From Rhizobium sp. BT03 (GTDB lineage: Bacteria > Pseudomonadota > Alphaproteobacteria > Rhizobiales > Rhizobiaceae): DNA of 64,000 nucleotides. Position 1 is the stretch's first letter; every line of letters starts with the position of its first letter. The stretch is from assembly GCF_030053155.1 (NCBI RefSeq), contig NZ_CP125641.1, positions 124,001 to 188,000 of the forward strand. Reading direction: 5' to 3'. The notes below the pieces were generated by a model that saw nothing but the letters and a program-made list of their open reading frames with translations, was not told where the DNA came from and did no database searches. The translations under genes were made by a program, and so were the position numbers. Positions 53,028-61,745 of the stretch are shown piece after piece.

Positions 53028-55550
53028 GTGAAAACGGAAAGCATCAAGCAGCCGGACAACATGGCGCCAGCCTACAGGGTGGCACAGGGCCAGACGATAA
53101 CGGCATGGGCCGTTTCCGCCCTCGTCGAGCGCTATTTTCCCGGCGAGCCGGCCCCGGCCGAAGACCGGGTGAACTATCGTTTCATCAACGGTTTCGTCGA
53201 TGTCGGCGACCTGCCGTGCCGCAAGGCCTTCTGGTCCACCATGGTCGGCCGCGAGCTTGTCCCCGACGCCTCCTGGCCGACCGAAAGCCTTTATCTTCCC
53301 GGCTCGAACCGCCGCGTCGAGTTTACCAGCTTCTGGCACGTGCCCACGCATGTCGGGCGATGGCTGAAGGGCACATTCAGGACAGAAGCGCCGCGCACGC
53401 TCAATCTTGCGCTCAAGACCTGCGGCGGCGTTCGCATCTGGGTCAATGGCAAGGAAGCGGTGCGCTTCGAGCCCTTCAAGCGCAACGTCGAGAGCGCAAC
53501 CGAGATAGTGCTGCCGCTTGACGCCGGCGACAATGAGATTCTCGTCCATAGCGAAGATCTCGCCGAGCGCGACACGACCTGGTTCTTCGAGCTCGAAATG
53601 CTGGACAAGGAGCCGCTTTCGGTTCTGCTGCCGGTCGCCCTCGACCAGGACGAGGTGCGCGAGCTCGAAGCCCTTTCGCGCGGCGTGCGACCGGCCCGCG
53701 ACGTCTTCGTCAACCAGCCGCTGGAGATCATCTTCGACACCGGACCCGAGCGCGACCTGCCCGTCGAGCTCAAGGTCGTCGGCCATGGTCACGAGCGGCC
53801 GGTTATCGCCCATTCGAAACTGACCCTGCGCGCCCATCAAAGCCGTTTGATCGCCGAGGATGTCTGCGGTATCGCCGACGGTTATCACGGCATCCATATG
53901 ACGATCGGCTCCGGGTCGGGCTCGGTCACCCGCGTCATCGATGCCGCCTTCATGAGCAGCCTTTCGCCATTGCCTGATGAGACCTCGCTTTCCGCCCGCA
54001 AGCGCCAGGCGCTGGAATACAGCGCCCGCTTCGGCGCCAACCGCGCCGGCCGCCTCATCGCCATGATGGAAACCGGCCATCACGATCCGGAGAGCTTCGA
54101 CCGCATCGTCGATGCGACGCTCGCCTCGATCGATGCGCGGGAGGATTGCTCGGATTTCATCATGGTGCCGCTCCTGTGGCTGCTCGGCGCCTATGGCGAG
54201 AAGATGCCCGAGGCGACGGTCGATCGTATCCGCCGTTCCGTTCTTGCCTATCGCTACTGGGTCGACGAGCCGGGCAATGACGCCATGTGGTTCTGGAGCG
54301 AGAACCATGTGCTCTGCTTCCATACCAGCCAACTGCTGGCCGGCCTTCTTCTGCCCGACGCGGTGTTTTCGGCCTCCGGGCGGACCGGGCGGCAGCAGGC
54401 GGAACTCGCCGCCGAGCGGCTCGGGCGCTGGTTCGACAGCGTCGAGGCGCATGGCCTGGCGGAGTGGAATTCGGCCGCCTATTACCCGATCGATTTCATC
54501 GGCCTGCTGGCGCTGGAGCGCTGGGCGGAGAGCGGGATCGCCGATCGCGCCCGCGGCCAGATCGACCTTATCTTCCGCATGATCGCCCTGCACACGCTGG
54601 CCGGCGTTCCGGCGGGATCGCAGGGCCGCGCCTACGACAAGGAACTGCGCGCCGGCCCGCTGACCGAGCTTGCGCCCTTTGCCCAGGTCGCCTTCGGCAC
54701 CGGCTGGCTCAACAACGGCGTGGCGGCGCTGACGATGTTTTGCGCCGGCGGCTATGAGCCGCCTGCCGATCTCGCCGAGCTTGCCGCTCTTCCCAGGGGC
54801 AGAAGCGTCGAGGCGCGCTACAGCCAGGGGCTGGAGAGCGGCAAGCTCGTGCTCTACAAGAACGAGGCAGCGCAGCTTTCGACGGTGGTCGATCACAAGA
54901 CCGGCCGGAAGGGGCACCAGCAGCACGTCCTCGACATCAGGCTGGCCGGCCATCCAATGGCGAGGTTGTGGGTCAACCATCCCGGCGAGGACGATCCCTG
55001 GGGCAATCAAAGACCGTCCTATTGGGCCGGCAACGGCATCCTGCCGCGCGTCGCCCAGCATCGCGACGTCGCCCTGCTGATCGAAGACACAGGCGACGCA
55101 CGGCATGCATGGACGCATGCCTATATCGGTCGCGACGGCCTCGACGATCTGATCGTCGAAGGCAAATGGCTGATCGCCCGATCGGGCAGGGGCTTTTCCG
55201 CTCTTTGGGCCTCGAACGGCCTGGAACTGATTACCGATGGGCCGACCGCGGGCCGCGAGGCGCGTTCCTACGGGCCGCTCTGCGGCTGGGCTGCCATTGT
55301 CGGATCCGGCAATGGCGATGCCTTCAAGGCCTTCCTCGAACGCCTGTGCCAGACGACGGTTTCCTTCGATCCGGCGCTTCGGCAGCTCGTTCTGACGCCG
55401 CCGGGCGGCCCGGCGCTCTCCCTCTCCCATGCCGACGGTCTGTCGATCGCCGGCAAACCCCGGCCGTTCACGCATGATCAGCCGCACCCGATCCTCACCC
55501 ACGACAGCGCGGCCTCGGCGGCCGCTGCCGACGGGCCGTTTTACTCCTGA
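53028..55550 (+). CDS. Large unclassified protein, putative intracellular glycan-degrading enzyme
   Basis: 840 residues, no signal peptide and no membrane segment; no family recognised with confidence. Residues about 80-200 form a jelly-roll-like, sugar-binding-type region (LALKTCGGVRIWVNGKEAVRF). Residues about 330-620 are helix-rich and toroid-like, with MWFWSENHVLCFHTSQLLAG and AEWNSAAYYPIDFIGL, which look like conserved active-site loops. The rest is beta-rich, with HKTGRKGHQQHVLDIRLAG. The layout resembles lyases with an alpha/alpha toroid plus beta-sandwich. GTG 53028 has AGGAGG upstream. It heads the operon with GH105, GH28 and an importer. Confidence 0.8.
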   Translation: MKTESIKQPDNMAPAYRVAQGQTITAWAVSALVERYFPGEPAPAEDRVNYRFINGFVDVGDLPCRKAFWSTMVGRELVPDASWPTESLYLPGSNRRVEFTSFWHVPTHVGRWLKGTFRTEAPRTLNLALKTCGGVRIWVNGKEAVRFEPFKRNVESATEIVLPLDAGDNEILVHSEDLAERDTTWFFELEMLDKEPLSVLLPVALDQDEVRELEALSRGVRPARDVFVNQPLEIIFDTGPERDLPVELKVVGHGHERPVIAHSKLTLRAHQSRLIAEDVCGIADGYHGIHMTIGSGSGSVTRVIDAAFMSSLSPLPDETSLSARKRQALEYSARFGANRAGRLIAMMETGHHDPESFDRIVDATLASIDAREDCSDFIMVPLLWLLGAYGEKMPEATVDRIRRSVLAYRYWVDEPGNDAMWFWSENHVLCFHTSQLLAGLLLPDAVFSASGRTGRQQAELAAERLGRWFDSVEAHGLAEWNSAAYYPIDFIGLLALERWAESGIADRARGQIDLIFRMIALHTLAGVPAGSQGRAYDKELRAGPLTELAPFAQVAFGTGWLNNGVAALTMFCAGGYEPPADLAELAALPRGRSVEARYSQGLESGKLVLYKNEAAQLSTVVDHKTGRKGHQQHVLDIRLAGHPMARLWVNHPGEDDPWGNQRPSYWAGNGILPRVAQHRDVALLIEDTGDARHAWTHAYIGRDGLDDLIVEGKWLIARSGRGFSALWASNGLELITDGPTAGREARSYGPLCGWAAIVGSGNGDAFKAFLERLCQTTVSFDPALRQLVLTPPGGPALSLSHADGLSIAGKPRPFTHDQPHPILTHDSAASAAAADGPFYS

Positions 55551-55567
55551 GAATATAGGATTTCAGC

Positions 55568-56662
55568 ATGAACACAGCATCTGTCGACAACGCCGCTCTC
55601 CTGACGACGATCGATCGCGTGGCGACGGCTTTCAGCCGGCTCAGGGGCATCAAGGAAGGTCTGGTGACCGGAAGCACCGCCTCCGGGATCCAGTTCGACG
55701 AATGGGACTGGGAAGTCGGCGTCGGCCTCTACGGGTTTTTGCGACGCGCGATCTCCACCAACGACCAGAAGGCGCTGCAAGAGCTCGTCGCCTGGTATGC
55801 CGGCCAGATCGAACGCGGCCTGCCGCCGCGCCAGATCAACAGCACGGCGCCGATGCTGCCGCTGGCAATCCTCGTCCAGCATGTCGACCGCCCCGATTTC
55901 CGCGCGCTCGTCGAGGACTGGGCCGAATGGTTGGTCAAGGAATTGCCGAAGACCGAGGAGGGCGGCTTTCAGCACGTCGTCAAGGAGCGCCTGAATGAGG
56001 GCGAATTGTGGGACGACACGCTGTTCATGGCCTGCCTGTTCCTCGCCCGGGCCGGCGTGCTCTGCGAGCGCAGCGACTGGATCGACGAGGCCGTCTACCA
56101 GTTCGTCATCCATACGCGCTATCTCTCCGATCCGGTCAGCGGCCTCTGGTATCACGGCTGGACCTTCAACGGCCGGCACAATTTCGCCAATGCCTTCTGG
56201 GCCCGCGGCAATGCCTGGATCACCGTCGCCATTCCCGAACTCTTCGATCTCGTTCCGACGCTCGGCGAGAAGGACAGGCGCTTCCTGTCCAACGTTCTCG
56301 TCAGCCAGGTGCGTTCGCTGAAGGCCTATCAGCGGCCGGACGGGATGTTCACGACGCTTCTCGATGATCCGTCCTCGCCGCTGGAAACTTCGGCCACGGC
56401 AGGCATCGCCTATGGCATATTGCGCGCCATCGATGCCGGCATTCTGGACGAGAGCGACAGGGCCTATGCCGAACGCGCGCTCAAGGCCGTGCTGGCGCAG
56501 ATCGACGAAGAAGGCGTCGTCCACGGCGTCTCGGACGGCACGCCGATGGGGCACGACCTCGATTTCTACCGGCGCATCCCGAATATCCCGACGCCTTACG
56601 GCCAGGCGCTGACCATGCTGCTGCTGACGGAAGTCTTTCTCGAAGGCGGCCAGCGCCAATGA
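55568..56662 (+). CDS. GH105 unsaturated rhamnogalacturonyl hydrolase
   Basis: 364 residues, no signal peptide, GH105 family: WDWEVGVGLYGFLR at the N-terminus, GELWDDTLFMACLFLARAG (catalytic Asp in WDDT, about 150), WYHGWTF, ANAFWARGNAWIT, and PLETSATAGIAYGIL. Such enzymes remove the unsaturated galacturonic acid left by rhamnogalacturonan lyases. The stop overlaps the GH28 start (ATGA). Together with GH28 it points to pectin-type rhamnogalacturonan fragments. Confidence 0.94.
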   Translation: MNTASVDNAALLTTIDRVATAFSRLRGIKEGLVTGSTASGIQFDEWDWEVGVGLYGFLRRAISTNDQKALQELVAWYAGQIERGLPPRQINSTAPMLPLAILVQHVDRPDFRALVEDWAEWLVKELPKTEEGGFQHVVKERLNEGELWDDTLFMACLFLARAGVLCERSDWIDEAVYQFVIHTRYLSDPVSGLWYHGWTFNGRHNFANAFWARGNAWITVAIPELFDLVPTLGEKDRRFLSNVLVSQVRSLKAYQRPDGMFTTLLDDPSSPLETSATAGIAYGILRAIDAGILDESDRAYAERALKAVLAQIDEEGVVHGVSDGTPMGHDLDFYRRIPNIPTPYGQALTMLLLTEVFLEGGQRQ

Positions 56663-58023
56663 CTTCAACCTCCCTCGTCGCGATTGAGGCGCTCGACGGC
56701 GACAATACCGACCGCCTGCAGGCGGAGATCGACAGCCTTTCGGCTTCCGGCGGCGGACGCCTGGAGCTCCTGGCAGGCATCCACATCTGCCGCGGCCTCC
56801 GGCTTCGCTCCGGTGTCGATCTGCATCTGGCCGCCGGTGCGGTCCTGCGTCCCGTTCCCGACTATGCGGCTTACGCGCAGACGCGCGTTTCGGTGATCGC
56901 CGAGAAGTCTGACCGCGGCATGATCGTCGCCAAGGGCGCGCGGCGGATCAGCTTGACAGGGGAAGGGCGCATCGATGCCGGTTGCGACAGCTTCATCATC
57001 GGCGACGACGAGACGGTCGGAACCTTCATCCCGGCCGAATTCCGCCCCCGCGTCGTCGTCTTCGAGGGCTGCGACGAGGTCGAGATCAGCGCGCTGCATA
57101 TCAGCCGTTCGCCGATGTGGACGCTGCATTTCGTCGACTGCACCGATGTCAAGGTCCGGAACGTCACGATCGACAACGACCGTCGCCTTCCCAACACGGA
57201 TGGCATCGTCCTCGATGCCTGCCGCGGCGCCGTCATCGAGGATTGCACGATATCGACGGCCGACGACGGCATCTGCCTGAAGACCAGCATCGGACCCGAA
57301 GGCGTCGCCATCGGCCGATGCGAGAACATCCTCGTCCGCCGCTGCTCCGTTCAGAGCCTCAGCTGTGCGCTGAAGATCGGGACGGAAACGCATGGCGACG
57401 TCACCAATGTCGTCTTCGAGGATTGCACGGTTTCCGCCTCCAACCGGGCGCTTGGTATCTTCTCCCGCGACGGCGGCCGGATTTCGAACGTCAGGTTTTC
57501 GCGGATCCCGGTCGAGTGCCGCGAAACGCCCGATGGCTTCTGGGGTTCCGGCGAGGCGCTGACCGTCAATGTCGTCGACCGTGTCACCGAGCGTCCCGCG
57601 GGGGCGATCGAGAACCTCATCGTCGAGGACGTGACCGGGCAGATGGAAGGGGCGATCACAGTCATTGCGGCCGCGCCTGCAGGCATCCGCAACGTTTGGC
57701 TGCGGCGCGTCGGCATAGAACAGCGGCCGGGCCTGCTCGGCACCGGACAGACCTATGACCTGCGTCCGACCAATGCCGATCTCGCCCCGAAGGCTGACGG
57801 CGGTGGCCGCGCCAATGCCTGGACGCGCGGTTCGGACGGGCGGGTGATCGGTCTTGAGGACTATCCGGGCGGAATGCCGGCCGTCTACGTGGCTGGTGTT
57901 ACCGGCATATTGATGAACGAGGTGCGGATCACGAGGCCGACACCGCTGCCGCAAGGCTGGAACGAAATAGACGTCGTCTTCGAAACGGCGGCACCCGATG
58001 GGAGTGGGGCATGGCAGAACTGA
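56659..58023 (+). CDS. GH28 polygalacturonase-like hydrolase
   Basis: 454-residue right-handed beta-helix protein, no signal peptide. GH28 catalytic pattern: NTDGIVLDA (first Asp), STADDGICLKT (Asp pair) and CALKIGTETHGD in place of the His-containing turn. N-terminal DNTDRLQAEIDSL and GGRLELLAGIH are typical of the family. The intracellular location suggests exo-type action on imported galacturonides, perhaps a rhamnogalacturonan-specific subfamily. ATGA-coupled to GH105 and overlapping the ATPase start by 13 nt. Confidence 0.92.
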   Translation: MTSTSLVAIEALDGDNTDRLQAEIDSLSASGGGRLELLAGIHICRGLRLRSGVDLHLAAGAVLRPVPDYAAYAQTRVSVIAEKSDRGMIVAKGARRISLTGEGRIDAGCDSFIIGDDETVGTFIPAEFRPRVVVFEGCDEVEISALHISRSPMWTLHFVDCTDVKVRNVTIDNDRRLPNTDGIVLDACRGAVIEDCTISTADDGICLKTSIGPEGVAIGRCENILVRRCSVQSLSCALKIGTETHGDVTNVVFEDCTVSASNRALGIFSRDGGRISNVRFSRIPVECRETPDGFWGSGEALTVNVVDRVTERPAGAIENLIVEDVTGQMEGAITVIAAAPAGIRNVWLRRVGIEQRPGLLGTGQTYDLRPTNADLAPKADGGGRANAWTRGSDGRVIGLEDYPGGMPAVYVAGVTGILMNEVRITRPTPLPQGWNEIDVVFETAAPDGSGAWQN

Positions 58024-59117
58024 AACTTTCCACCGTCAACAAGTCGTATGGCTCCGTCAAAGTCCTGCACGACGTCGAACTCGATATCAAGGACGGTGAA
58101 TTCGTCGTCTTCGTCGGTCCGTCGGGATGCGGCAAGTCGACCCTTTTGCGTGTCATCGCCGGCCTCGAAGAGGTCACCACGGGGGCGATCGCGATCGGCG
58201 GCCGCGACGTCAGCGCGCTCTCGCCGGCCGAGCGCAAGATCGCCATGGTCTTCCAGTCCTACGCGCTCTACCCGCATATGAGCGTGCGCAAGAACCTCGC
58301 TTTCGGCCTTGAAAATCTGAAGTTCAAGCGCGCCGAGATCGAGGCGCGGATTGCCGAGGCGGCCAGGATGCTGGCGATCGAACCCTATCTCGACCGGCGC
58401 CCGAAGCAGCTTTCGGGCGGCCAGCGTCAGCGCGTGGCGATCGGCCGGGCGATCGTGCGCGAACCGGATATTTTTCTTTTCGACGAGCCGCTGTCGAATC
58501 TCGACGCGGCGCTGCGCGTCCAGACCCGGGCGGAGATCACCAAACTCCATCGCGATATCAAGACGACGATGATCTACGTCACCCATGATCAGGTCGAGGC
58601 GATGACCATGGCCGACAAGATCGTCGTGCTGCGCGCCGGGCGGGTGGAGCAGGTCGGCGCGCCGCTCGAACTCTTCGACCACCCGCGCAATCTCTTCGTC
58701 GCCGGTTTCCTCGGCTCGCCGCGCATGAACATCATCAAGGGCAAGGTCTCGGCTATCAGTGAAAACGGTGTGGCCATCGATGTCGCCGGCGGCGGCAGGA
58801 TCGTCAGCGATGTCGATCCTACGGGCATCACGGTCGGGCAGGCCGTGCTTGCCGGCATCAGGCCGGCGCATTTTTCCCGCTCCAGCGAAAAGGGCCTGCC
58901 GTTCATCGTCCAGTATCACGAGGGTCTCGGCACCGAGACCTATGTCTACGGCAACCTTGCGGGGCAGGAGGAGCAGATCATCATTCATGAGCCCGGCCAT
59001 TTCGCGCCTGTTCAGGGCGACCGGATCATGATCGATGCCGTTCCGGAACGGGTCCATCTGTTCGATCCCGAAAGCGGCCTGGCCTTTGCCCGTCGATCAG
59101 GACAGGGGAGGGGCTGA
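58011..59117 (+). CDS. ABC transporter ATP-binding protein, UgpC/MsmK type
   Basis: 368 residues: Walker A GPSGCGKST (about 37-45), LSGGQRQRVAIGRA, Walker B IFLFDEPLSNLDAALR, YVTHDQVEAMTMADK and a C-terminal regulatory domain (from about 235). It energises the permeases immediately downstream (2-bp gap). Similar to, but clearly distinct from, the ATPase at 13.5 kb. Confidence 0.95.
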   Translation: MAELKLSTVNKSYGSVKVLHDVELDIKDGEFVVFVGPSGCGKSTLLRVIAGLEEVTTGAIAIGGRDVSALSPAERKIAMVFQSYALYPHMSVRKNLAFGLENLKFKRAEIEARIAEAARMLAIEPYLDRRPKQLSGGQRQRVAIGRAIVREPDIFLFDEPLSNLDAALRVQTRAEITKLHRDIKTTMIYVTHDQVEAMTMADKIVVLRAGRVEQVGAPLELFDHPRNLFVAGFLGSPRMNIIKGKVSAISENGVAIDVAGGGRIVSDVDPTGITVGQAVLAGIRPAHFSRSSEKGLPFIVQYHEGLGTETYVYGNLAGQEEQIIIHEPGHFAPVQGDRIMIDAVPERVHLFDPESGLAFARRSGQGRG

Positions 59118-59119
59118 CC

Positions 59120-60115
59120 ATGGCAGCGCTCAAGGCAGGTGCATTGCTGGCTCAGGCAGGCGACACGGCGATGAGGGTGGTCGAGGCTCCGATGAATGCG
59201 GTCGAACGCATTTTCGGCCGCAAGCGCATGCCTTGGCTGTTCCTGGCGCCGAACCTCGTTCTCTTCGCCATCTTCACATTCCTTCCGATCGCGATCGCGG
59301 TGGGCTACGCCTTCACCGGCGGCACCAATCTTTTCGTGTCGGAGCGGCCCTATGTCGGCCTGGACAATTTCCGCACGCTGCTTTCCTGCGGCAATTATCT
59401 GCAGCCGGGAACCTGCCAGGAATCGCTGTTTTGGACGGCGGTGTGGAACACGCTCTGGTTTGTGGGATTCAATGTCGTCGCGACATTGCTGGTGGCTTTG
59501 ATCACCGCGCTGATCCTCAATCGGGCGATTTTTGCGCGCGGCTTTTTCAGGGCGATGTTCTTTTACCCCGTCTTGCTGTCGCCTGTCGTCATCGGGTTGA
59601 TCTGGAAATGGTTCCTCGATCGCAACGGGCTGCTGAACGCCTTCTTTCAGATGATCGGCGTGCCCCCCGAGATCTTCCTGCTGGATGTGGGCTGGTCGCG
59701 CTTCTTCGTCGTCGTGGTGTCGGTGTGGTTCCATATGGGCTTCTACACGCTCATCCTGCTCGCCGGTCTCCAGGCGATCCCGAAGGAGCTCTACGAGGCC
59801 GCCTCCATCGACGCCGCTTCGCCGCGCCGCACGCTTTTCAGGATCACGCTTCCTCTGCTGGCCCCGAACCTGCTCGTCGTCTTCATCCTTCTGATGATCA
59901 AATCCGTGCAGATCTTCGACGAGGCCTGGGTTCTGACCAATGGCGGCGGCCCGGGCACGGCCAACAGCTTCATCGTCCAATATATCTACCAGATGGCGTT
60001 CAGCAGCGACCTTCGCCTGTTCGGCCTTGCCTCGGCCGCATCGGTTCTCATGGGGCTGGTGCTTCTGGTTCTCACCCTCATACAGCTGCGCCTCGGCAAG
60101 CGAATGGAGTCCTGA
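59120..60115 (+). CDS. CUT1 ABC transporter permease (MalF-like)
   Basis: 331 residues, six predicted membrane helices after a cytoplasmic N-terminus of about 45 residues. EAA loop ELYEAASIDAASPRRTLFRITLPLL (about 230-254). A periplasmic loop contains two cysteines (SCGNYLQPGTCQ) that may form a disulfide, a feature not usual for the family. Middle gene of the importer set in the pectin-oligosaccharide operon. Confidence 0.93.
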   Translation: MAALKAGALLAQAGDTAMRVVEAPMNAVERIFGRKRMPWLFLAPNLVLFAIFTFLPIAIAVGYAFTGGTNLFVSERPYVGLDNFRTLLSCGNYLQPGTCQESLFWTAVWNTLWFVGFNVVATLLVALITALILNRAIFARGFFRAMFFYPVLLSPVVIGLIWKWFLDRNGLLNAFFQMIGVPPEIFLLDVGWSRFFVVVVSVWFHMGFYTLILLAGLQAIPKELYEAASIDAASPRRTLFRITLPLLAPNLLVVFILLMIKSVQIFDEAWVLTNGGGPGTANSFIVQYIYQMAFSSDLRLFGLASAASVLMGLVLLVLTLIQLRLGKRMES

Positions 60116-60116
60116 G

Positions 60117-61175
60117 ATGAACAGCTCTATGAATCCGATCCGTTTTCTCTCGCGCACGCGCCGGGCCGGACGCATCGACATCACCGATATTCTGTCGTGG
60201 GTCTGGCTGATCGGCGGAACGCTCGCGGTGCTCGTGCCTGTCGTCTGGGCGGGTCTCTCCTCACTGAAGCCGGCGGCCGAGATCACCCGCTTTCCGCCGG
60301 CGCTGCTTCCGCGCGCCGCCGTCGAGCAGACCGTGCCCGGCTTCGACAAGCCGCTCAGCCTTTGGAACGTAACGGTCGACGGCCAGCAGCGCGAAATGGC
60401 CATGGTCCGGCGCATCGGTCTCAAGGCGCAGATGGTCGATCCGGCAAATCCGGGGCCGCCGGTCAGCGTTGACGTCAAGGGGATCACGCCGGTGCAGCAT
60501 CTGACCGTCGCCACCGAGAATTACACCGATCCGCTGACGCGCTTCAACTTCCTGACTTTCCTGAAGAATTCGGTGTTCGTCACCTTCGTGGCAACGCTTC
60601 TGACGCTGATCGTCAACGCCATGGCGGCCTTCGCCCTGTCGAAATATAAATTCAAAGGCGACACGATGGTCTTCGTGATCATCATTTCGACCCTGATGAT
60701 CCCGCTCGCCGTCGTCATGGTGCCGGCCTATCTCGTCATCGTCGGGGTCGGGCTCGCCGACAATCTCTGGGGCGTCATCCTGCCGACGGTCGCCTCTCCG
60801 ACGGCTGTCTTTCTGCTGCGGCAATATATGCTGACCATCCCCGATGAGCTGATCGAGGCGGCGCGCGTCGATGCGGCGAGCGAATTCTGCATCTTCTGGC
60901 GCATCATCCTGCCGCTGACGGCACCCGCTCTCGCAGTGCTGGCGATCTTCTCCGTGCTCTGGCGCTGGAACGACTTCCTCTGGCCGCTGATCGTCCTCAA
61001 CAGCCGCGAGAATTTCACGCTGCAGGTCGGTCTCAACGCCTTCCAGGGCGAGTTCTCGGTGCAGTGGCACTATATCCTGGCGATGACGTTCCTCAGCCTG
61101 CTGCCCGTCACCGTCGTCTTCCTGTTCCTGCAGAAATACATCACCACCGGCATCGCCGGAACGGGCATGAAGTGA
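60117..61175 (+). CDS. CUT1 ABC transporter permease (MalG-like) with enlarged periplasmic loop
   Basis: 352 residues, about 70 longer than ordinary MalG-like permeases. After TM1 (about 27-47) there is a periplasmic segment of some 90 residues (FPPALLPRAAVEQTV through VATENYTDPLTRFN) before the remaining five helices. EAA loop ELIEAARVDAASEFCIFWRIILPLT. ATG 60117 has GGAG 7 nt upstream. The extra loop may contact the binding protein, as the MalF P2 domain does. Last gene of the operon. Confidence 0.92.
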   Translation: MNSSMNPIRFLSRTRRAGRIDITDILSWVWLIGGTLAVLVPVVWAGLSSLKPAAEITRFPPALLPRAAVEQTVPGFDKPLSLWNVTVDGQQREMAMVRRIGLKAQMVDPANPGPPVSVDVKGITPVQHLTVATENYTDPLTRFNFLTFLKNSVFVTFVATLLTLIVNAMAAFALSKYKFKGDTMVFVIIISTLMIPLAVVMVPAYLVIVGVGLADNLWGVILPTVASPTAVFLLRQYMLTIPDELIEAARVDAASEFCIFWRIILPLTAPALAVLAIFSVLWRWNDFLWPLIVLNSRENFTLQVGLNAFQGEFSVQWHYILAMTFLSLLPVTVVFLFLQKYITTGIAGTGMK

Positions 61176-61246
61176 ACGGCAAGGCGTGGAGCTGGACCTC
61201 CTCGCAACCGTCGAAGAACTAACCGCGCGTTACCTCCCGGCTGAAG

Positions 61247-61281
61247 CGCGCCGCATGAACTCCATTCATGCGGCGCGTTTT
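61247..61281 (+). terminator. Rho-independent terminator of pectin-oligosaccharide operon
   Basis: Perfect 13-bp arms (61247-61259 and 61265-61277) with a 5-nt loop and a TTTT run at 61278-61281, about 70 bp after the last permease stop. Confidence 0.92.
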
Positions 61282-61745
61282 GGCCGTTGTATTTGTGCAT
61301 GGCTCTCAAGGTCATTGCCCGTTTTTTGGACTATACGAGCCCGGATTGCGGCTTGGAGGATATGCAAAATCCACATGGCTATCCAAAAAGCGCATGATTG
61401 TCAGCGCCGCCGACAAGGCGATGGTATCGTTTACGCCATCTTAATTTTCGCATGCAATTTCTGGCCCTTGGCAGGCATAATAATAGATCGGCCTATGAGG
61501 GGTCGAAAATAATTCTGTCATTTTCCTGAAGTCAAAAGTATTGATGCCGGTGATTGCTGGGGCAGTGCTTACTTTTCATCATAAAGCATATGAATCTCGT
61601 TCGTAATATTTCGCAATTTTCGATTTATTATTTCGATAAGTGAATACTTGCTTCCTGTTGGCTGTTTCGAAACGTCAAAATGCGGAGCGGGTGCGATACG
61701 GGATTTCATTCAAATATCCAACGCACATCAAACTGGAATAATATC
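61282..61745. other. Long leader/spacer before chemoreceptor gene
   Basis: About 465 bp without a convincing gene. The part from about 61400 is clearly AT-richer than its surroundings and probably contains the chemoreceptor promoter. No strong palindrome or GGAAC-type site was found. An untranslated regulatory RNA cannot be excluded from sequence alone. Confidence 0.5.

Noticed and set aside
52932..55502. 856-codon open frame on the minus strand
   Set aside because: It is the antisense shadow of the 840-residue plus-strand gene, which has a strong ribosome site, operon overlap logic and domain-like sequence. The antisense product is low in complexity and Arg/Gly/Asp-rich.
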